Positions 60,947 to 64,000 of a DNA stretch of 64,000 nt are shown one piece after another (position 1 is the first letter of the stretch; each line of letters starts with the position of its first letter). The translations under genes and the position numbers were made by a program. A model generated the notes under the pieces. That model did not search any database. It saw only the letters and a program-made list of their open reading frames with translations, and had not been told where the DNA came from. The stretch covers positions 91,524 to 155,523 of the forward strand of contig CAZSHS010000005.1 in assembly GCA_964606665.1 (NCBI GenBank), given 5' to 3'. The DNA is from Aved-18 sp964606665. Its GTDB lineage: Bacteria > Cyanobacteriota > Vampirovibrionia > Obscuribacterales > Obscuribacteraceae.

Positions 60947-62743
60947 TTAAGACCTGACTTTTTCCTTCTCTTTAGAAGTTATATGCAACTCTTTGAGCTG
61001 CTCTGGTGTCACCGCAGACGGTGCTTCAGTCATGGGGCAACCGCCAGATTGTGTCTTAGGAAAGGCAATTACGTCTCTAATAGATTTAGACCCTGTCAAA
61101 AGCATGATGATACGATCAAGACCCAACGCCAATCCACCATGCGGCGGAGCGCCCGATTCAAGCGCTTTAAGCAAGAAACCGAATTTCTCTTGAGCGTGCG
61201 GCAAATCAAGTCCGATTGACTCAAACACTCGCTCTTGCACACCTCTATCGTGGATACGAATAGAACCGCCACCGATTTCGACACCGTTATAAACAACGTC
61301 ATAGGCGCGAGCACGAGCGGCTAGAGGGTCTGTTTTAATTTTATCTAGATCATCCAGGCGTGGGCTTGTGAATGGGTGGTGCACGGCGACCATGCGCTTT
61401 TCCTCTTCGTCATAATCAAAGAGCGGGAAATCTACCACCCATAGCAAAACATGTTTGTTTTCGTCGATAAGACCAAGCTCTTCGCCAATTTTCAAACGCA
61501 GACGACCCATGACGTTTGCTGCCACTTTGTCAGAAGAAGCAATCATCAAAATAAAATCGCCTTGTTTAGCACCTGCAAGCTCTTTCATTTTGTCGAGGTC
61601 TTCGGGACTCAAGTGTTTGTCTATGCCAGAAGATCTGACACCGCCTTCGTTAAATTCAAGAAACGCAAGACCTTTGGCTCCGAATTCTTTGGCGAAATCC
61701 TGATAGGCATCGAAGTCTTTGCGCGACTTCTTGCCTGCTTGCCCTTCCAAGCAAATGGCTTTAAGCACGCCGCCTGCATCGACCACATCTTTAAAGACTT
61801 TGAATCCGCAAGTCTTTGCCGCAGAAGACAAGTCTTTTATTTCCATACCAAAGCGCAAATCTGGCTTATCGGCTCCATATTTGGACATTGCTTCCAGATA
61901 GGTCATGCGCTGAAATGGAATTTGAACTTCAAATCCAGCAGCGGCAAATGCGTCTTTCAATAAGCCTTCGGTTACAGCAAAGATGTCGCTTTCATCAATG
62001 AATGACATCTCCATATCAACCTGAGTAAACTCTGGTTGCCGGTCAGCACGCAGGTCTTCGTCACGGAAGCAGCGAGCAATTTGATAATAACGCTCAATTC
62101 CGCTCATCATGAGAGTTTGCTTGAAGAGCTGGGGAGATTGGGGCAAGGCATACCAGGAACCGGGATTGAGACGGCTTGGAACTAAAAAGTCGCGTGCACC
62201 TTCAGGTGTAGCTTTGGTCAGGATAGGCGTTTCCACTTCGATAAATCCGGCTTTATCGAGATACATGCGAATTGCATTGGTCACGTTGTGACGGGTACGC
62301 AAATTGTGTTGCATCTCTGGGCGACGCAAATCTAAAAAGCGGTATTTTAGCCTCAAGCCCTCGTCGACCGATGCGGCTTGATCCAGTTGAAAAGCAAGCG
62401 GTGCAGCGGTGTTTAGAAGTACTACTTCGTTTGGATAAAGTTCGACCGTGCCAGATGATTGGTCCGCCTTTTGCGTTCCCTCCGGGCGTTTGGTCAATTT
62501 GCCTTTAGCAATAATGACAAATTCGCTTCTCAAACTAGAAAAAATCTGGTGGGCTTCCTTATTTATGCTGGGGTCTGCGACCAGTTGCAATTTGCCGGAC
62601 GAGTCTCGTAACTCAACGAATATCAGACCTCCCAGGTCACGCCTGACATTTACCCAGCCGGCTACACATACTTCTTGACCGATATTTGCTTCGCCTAGAT
62701 CCGAGCATTTAGTGTCGCGTTTCATGGTTTTATGGACTTCCAT
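60947..62743 (-). CDS. aspS: Aspartyl-tRNA synthetase, bacterial type
   Basis: 598 residues, usual for the bacterial form. The N-terminal OB-fold anticodon domain (about 10-110) has CVAGWVNVRRDLGGLIFVELRD split by variable bases. Class II motif 2 is YYQIARCFRDEDLRADRQPEFTQVDMEMSF (flanking parts) and motif 3 is GLALGLDRIIMLL. The GAD insertion lies at about 280-430. The RRDLGG loop has Leu where non-discriminating enzymes often have His (RRDHGG), which favours a discriminating enzyme. It charges tRNA-Asp in the cytosol. AGAGGA lies five bases before the ATG. Confidence 0.96.
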   Translation of the reverse strand: MEVHKTMKRDTKCSDLGEANIGQEVCVAGWVNVRRDLGGLIFVELRDSSGKLQLVADPSINKEAHQIFSSLRSEFVIIAKGKLTKRPEGTQKADQSSGTVELYPNEVVLLNTAAPLAFQLDQAASVDEGLRLKYRFLDLRRPEMQHNLRTRHNVTNAIRMYLDKAGFIEVETPILTKATPEGARDFLVPSRLNPGSWYALPQSPQLFKQTLMMSGIERYYQIARCFRDEDLRADRQPEFTQVDMEMSFIDESDIFAVTEGLLKDAFAAAGFEVQIPFQRMTYLEAMSKYGADKPDLRFGMEIKDLSSAAKTCGFKVFKDVVDAGGVLKAICLEGQAGKKSRKDFDAYQDFAKEFGAKGLAFLEFNEGGVRSSGIDKHLSPEDLDKMKELAGAKQGDFILMIASSDKVAANVMGRLRLKIGEELGLIDENKHVLLWVVDFPLFDYDEEEKRMVAVHHPFTSPRLDDLDKIKTDPLAARARAYDVVYNGVEIGGGSIRIHDRGVQERVFESIGLDLPHAQEKFGFLLKALESGAPPHGGLALGLDRIIMLLTGSKSIRDVIAFPKTQSGGCPMTEAPSAVTPEQLKELHITSKEKEKVRS

Positions 62744-62905
62744 GGGATTCCTCTGGAGGTGGATTTGTTTTATATATCTTGGCTATTTTACTTAATTACT
62801 ACTGGCAAGCAGGTAAACACGTGCTGATCTGGTGAAGAAGTTGTAAACTAAATTACTAATAGGGCTAATAAACAGCGGTAATTTTTCGAAAAGCGAGTTG
62901 TCAAA

Positions 62906-63445
62906 ATGCATTATTTTCTAAGTGGACTCCCGCAGCCAGCAATCATGGCAATCGGTGCATTACTATTTGCTTTAGGTTGTTCCTACTTATATAAAGGCTG
63001 GAATGCTCTAATTCTGGGACGGTGTCATTACTGGTCTGGATTTTTGCCATTCACAGTCATTTCGCCATGGCTTTTGCATTTGCCGCCCAAGCAAGGATCG
63101 CTTGTCAAATTAAGAGAAGGCATGTTGTGTCATATGGTGATTGGACCGCTCTTTTTCATTACATCTTTCTTCTTTTTAATCCCGGGCTTGGACATGGTCG
63201 CCGGCGGCGCCGGTACCAAGTTTGCCAATTTAGTTCTTAATGCTGCTGATTCTACAAAACCGACAGCCATTATCTATTCGCCGCCACTTAACTATAAATT
63301 TCCTATTTTGGCTCGCGCCGGCAAAACCTGGAGCAAGTTGTTCAACTCTCAGATTTATGAAGATCCGTCCCATAGCTTGTTGCCTGGCAATCAGACTAAA
63401 TCTCTTGATCAAGCACAGAATGACGCGGCCAGAGGACATAACTAG
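62906..63445 (+). CDS. Small membrane protein of unknown function
   Basis: 179 residues. Three hydrophobic segments at about 10-30, 43-62 and 72-95 (MAIGALLFALGCSYLY, FTVISPWLLHL, MVIGPLFFITSFFFLIPGLDM), then a soluble C-terminal part of about 80 residues (NAADSTKPTAIIYSPPLNY, RAGKTWSKLFNSQIYED). No recognised family. The ribosome binding site is weak. It is divergent from aspS. The next gene starts 16 bases after its stop, so the two may share a transcript. Confidence 0.6.
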   Translation: MHYFLSGLPQPAIMAIGALLFALGCSYLYKGWNALILGRCHYWSGFLPFTVISPWLLHLPPKQGSLVKLREGMLCHMVIGPLFFITSFFFLIPGLDMVAGGAGTKFANLVLNAADSTKPTAIIYSPPLNYKFPILARAGKTWSKLFNSQIYEDPSHSLLPGNQTKSLDQAQNDAARGHN

Positions 63446-63461
63446 TTAAATTTCGAGTTGA

Positions 63462-64000
63462 ATGAAACATTCACCAGTAAATCTTCTGGCCCTTGGCTTA
63501 AGTCTTAGCTTAAGCCAAGGCGCTCCAGGTCAATGTTCGCCAGCAAACTCTACAGCAGATTCAAAGAACACCCAGCTCCAGAAGTTGCTAGATGAAACTA
63601 GAAAGAATCTGAAACAACTGGAGACAGATAGAAACTCACCCAGATCCTCCTCAGGGGATCTTTCAACAAAATGCCACAAGTTGATTGACAAGGCTCAAGA
63701 ACTGAGTACCAGCATAAATCCCAAAAGCGACACGAACAAGCAGCTAGCTGATGTACTCATTTTAAAAGCAGATCTACTTGAACTCACTGGCAACATCGAT
63801 TCTGAGCCTCTTGAAACCGCTCTTAAAATTCAAGAAAAAACTTTTGGACCAAACAATCCTAAAGTCGGTGAAACGCTGAACAAACTGGCATATGTAACCT
63901 TAAGAAAAGGAGAGATCTCAGATGCCGCAGACTTGTTGAACAGATCCATACAAATCATGGAATTCAACAAAGGTACTGGTGCAAGCGAATTAGCAGATGC
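63462..64000 (+). CDS. Secreted TPR (kinesin-light-chain-like) protein, C-terminus cut by the window edge
   Basis: Open from the ATG at 63462 to the end of the window, at least 179 residues. A signal peptide (NLLALGLSLSLSQG-A) lies at residues 7-21. A helical region follows (TQLQKLLDETRKNLKQLETD), then TPR-like repeats of the kinesin light-chain sort: ALKIQEKTFGPNNPKVGETLNKLAYVTLRKGEISDAADLL reads as paired helices with the typical FGPNHPxVA-like phrase. The codons for the signal peptide carry a 12-bp inverted repeat (63491-63520). Probably follows the membrane gene in one transcript. Confidence 0.75.
   Translation, partial: MKHSPVNLLALGLSLSLSQGAPGQCSPANSTADSKNTQLQKLLDETRKNLKQLETDRNSPRSSSGDLSTKCHKLIDKAQELSTSINPKSDTNKQLADVLILKADLLELTGNIDSEPLETALKIQEKTFGPNNPKVGETLNKLAYVTLRKGEISDAADLLNRSIQIMEFNKGTGASELAD
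63491..63520 (+). other. 12-bp perfect hairpin inside a signal-peptide coding region
   Basis: CCTTGGCTTAAG (63491-63502) and CTTAAGCCAAGG (63509-63520) are perfect reverse complements with a 6-base loop TCTTAG. The stem lies 30 bases after the ATG, within codons 10-20 of the last gene. Such a stable stem in early codons could slow translation or be a protein-binding site. Confidence 0.55.

Overview
Organism. The window reads as one contig of a mesophilic, Gram-negative-like bacterium of fairly low GC, most likely a metagenome-derived genome of a non-photosynthetic cyanobacterial relative (Vampirovibrionia/Melainabacteria, Obscuribacterales type). This is inference. The basis is the dense set of secreted or lipoprotein TPR proteins, MshEN-like repeat proteins, a DUF151 bifunctional nuclease, a DUF2339 membrane protein, frequent signal peptides, mixed ATG/GTG/TTG starts and a 10-N scaffolding gap at 14281-14290. 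No phage, transposase, integrase, CRISPR array or rRNA was seen. One tRNA is present, tRNA-Leu(GAG).

Layout. 1-5.5 kb: accessory islet with a TPR protein cut by the window edge, a bacterial CULT (cereblon-type) protein, an SGNH hydrolase, a NAGPA-like secreted protein, a HigBA-type toxin-antitoxin pair and a tandem J-domain gene interrupted by an amber codon. 5.5-18 kb: envelope genes, including an alpha/beta hydrolase, a lipoprotein/bestrophin/small-protein operon, an Ile-Pro-repeat protein with two TPR genes, the DUF2339 protein, three tandem 3-TM paralogues and a deoxynucleotidase. 18-21.7 kb: a DeoR-type regulator, an OmpR/TctE-like two-component pair and a small lipoprotein with a structured leader. 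22-34 kb: mostly housekeeping (proS, a prephenate-dehydratase-like gene, mdh, lspA, an RluD-type synthase, bifunctional nuclease). Embedded in it is a sugar-isomerase-like/GH38 mannosidase/Clp-N-domain operon.

34-44 kb: tRNA-Leu, a HerA-type ATPase with a small partner gene, a c-type cytochrome lipoprotein, murA with a strong terminator, an MshEN-repeat protein, comM and two membrane/TPR genes. 44-55 kb: a large TPR protein, a second toxin-antitoxin pair, two tandem DUF885 HEALPGH metallopeptidase paralogues, an S41 peptidase, an EF-hand-like secreted protein, a HEAT-repeat protein and a possible HxD...H oxygenase. 55-60 kb: a Spy/CpxP-like periplasmic protein directly upstream of a CpxR/CpxA-like two-component pair, then a degenerate GGDEF protein. 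60-64 kb: a TPR lipoprotein, aspS, a membrane protein and a TPR gene that runs off the end.

How it fits together. The strongest functional themes are envelope maintenance and sensing (LspA, MurA, LapA-like, CpxP/R/A-like, PDZ, S41, DUF885) and protein-protein scaffolding by TPR and HEAT repeats. Several genes have a TANNNT hexamer exactly six bases before the start codon, which suggests leaderless transcripts. The most unusual single gene is the CULT protein at 642-1055, whose zinc cysteines and three cage tryptophans match human cereblon in spacing.
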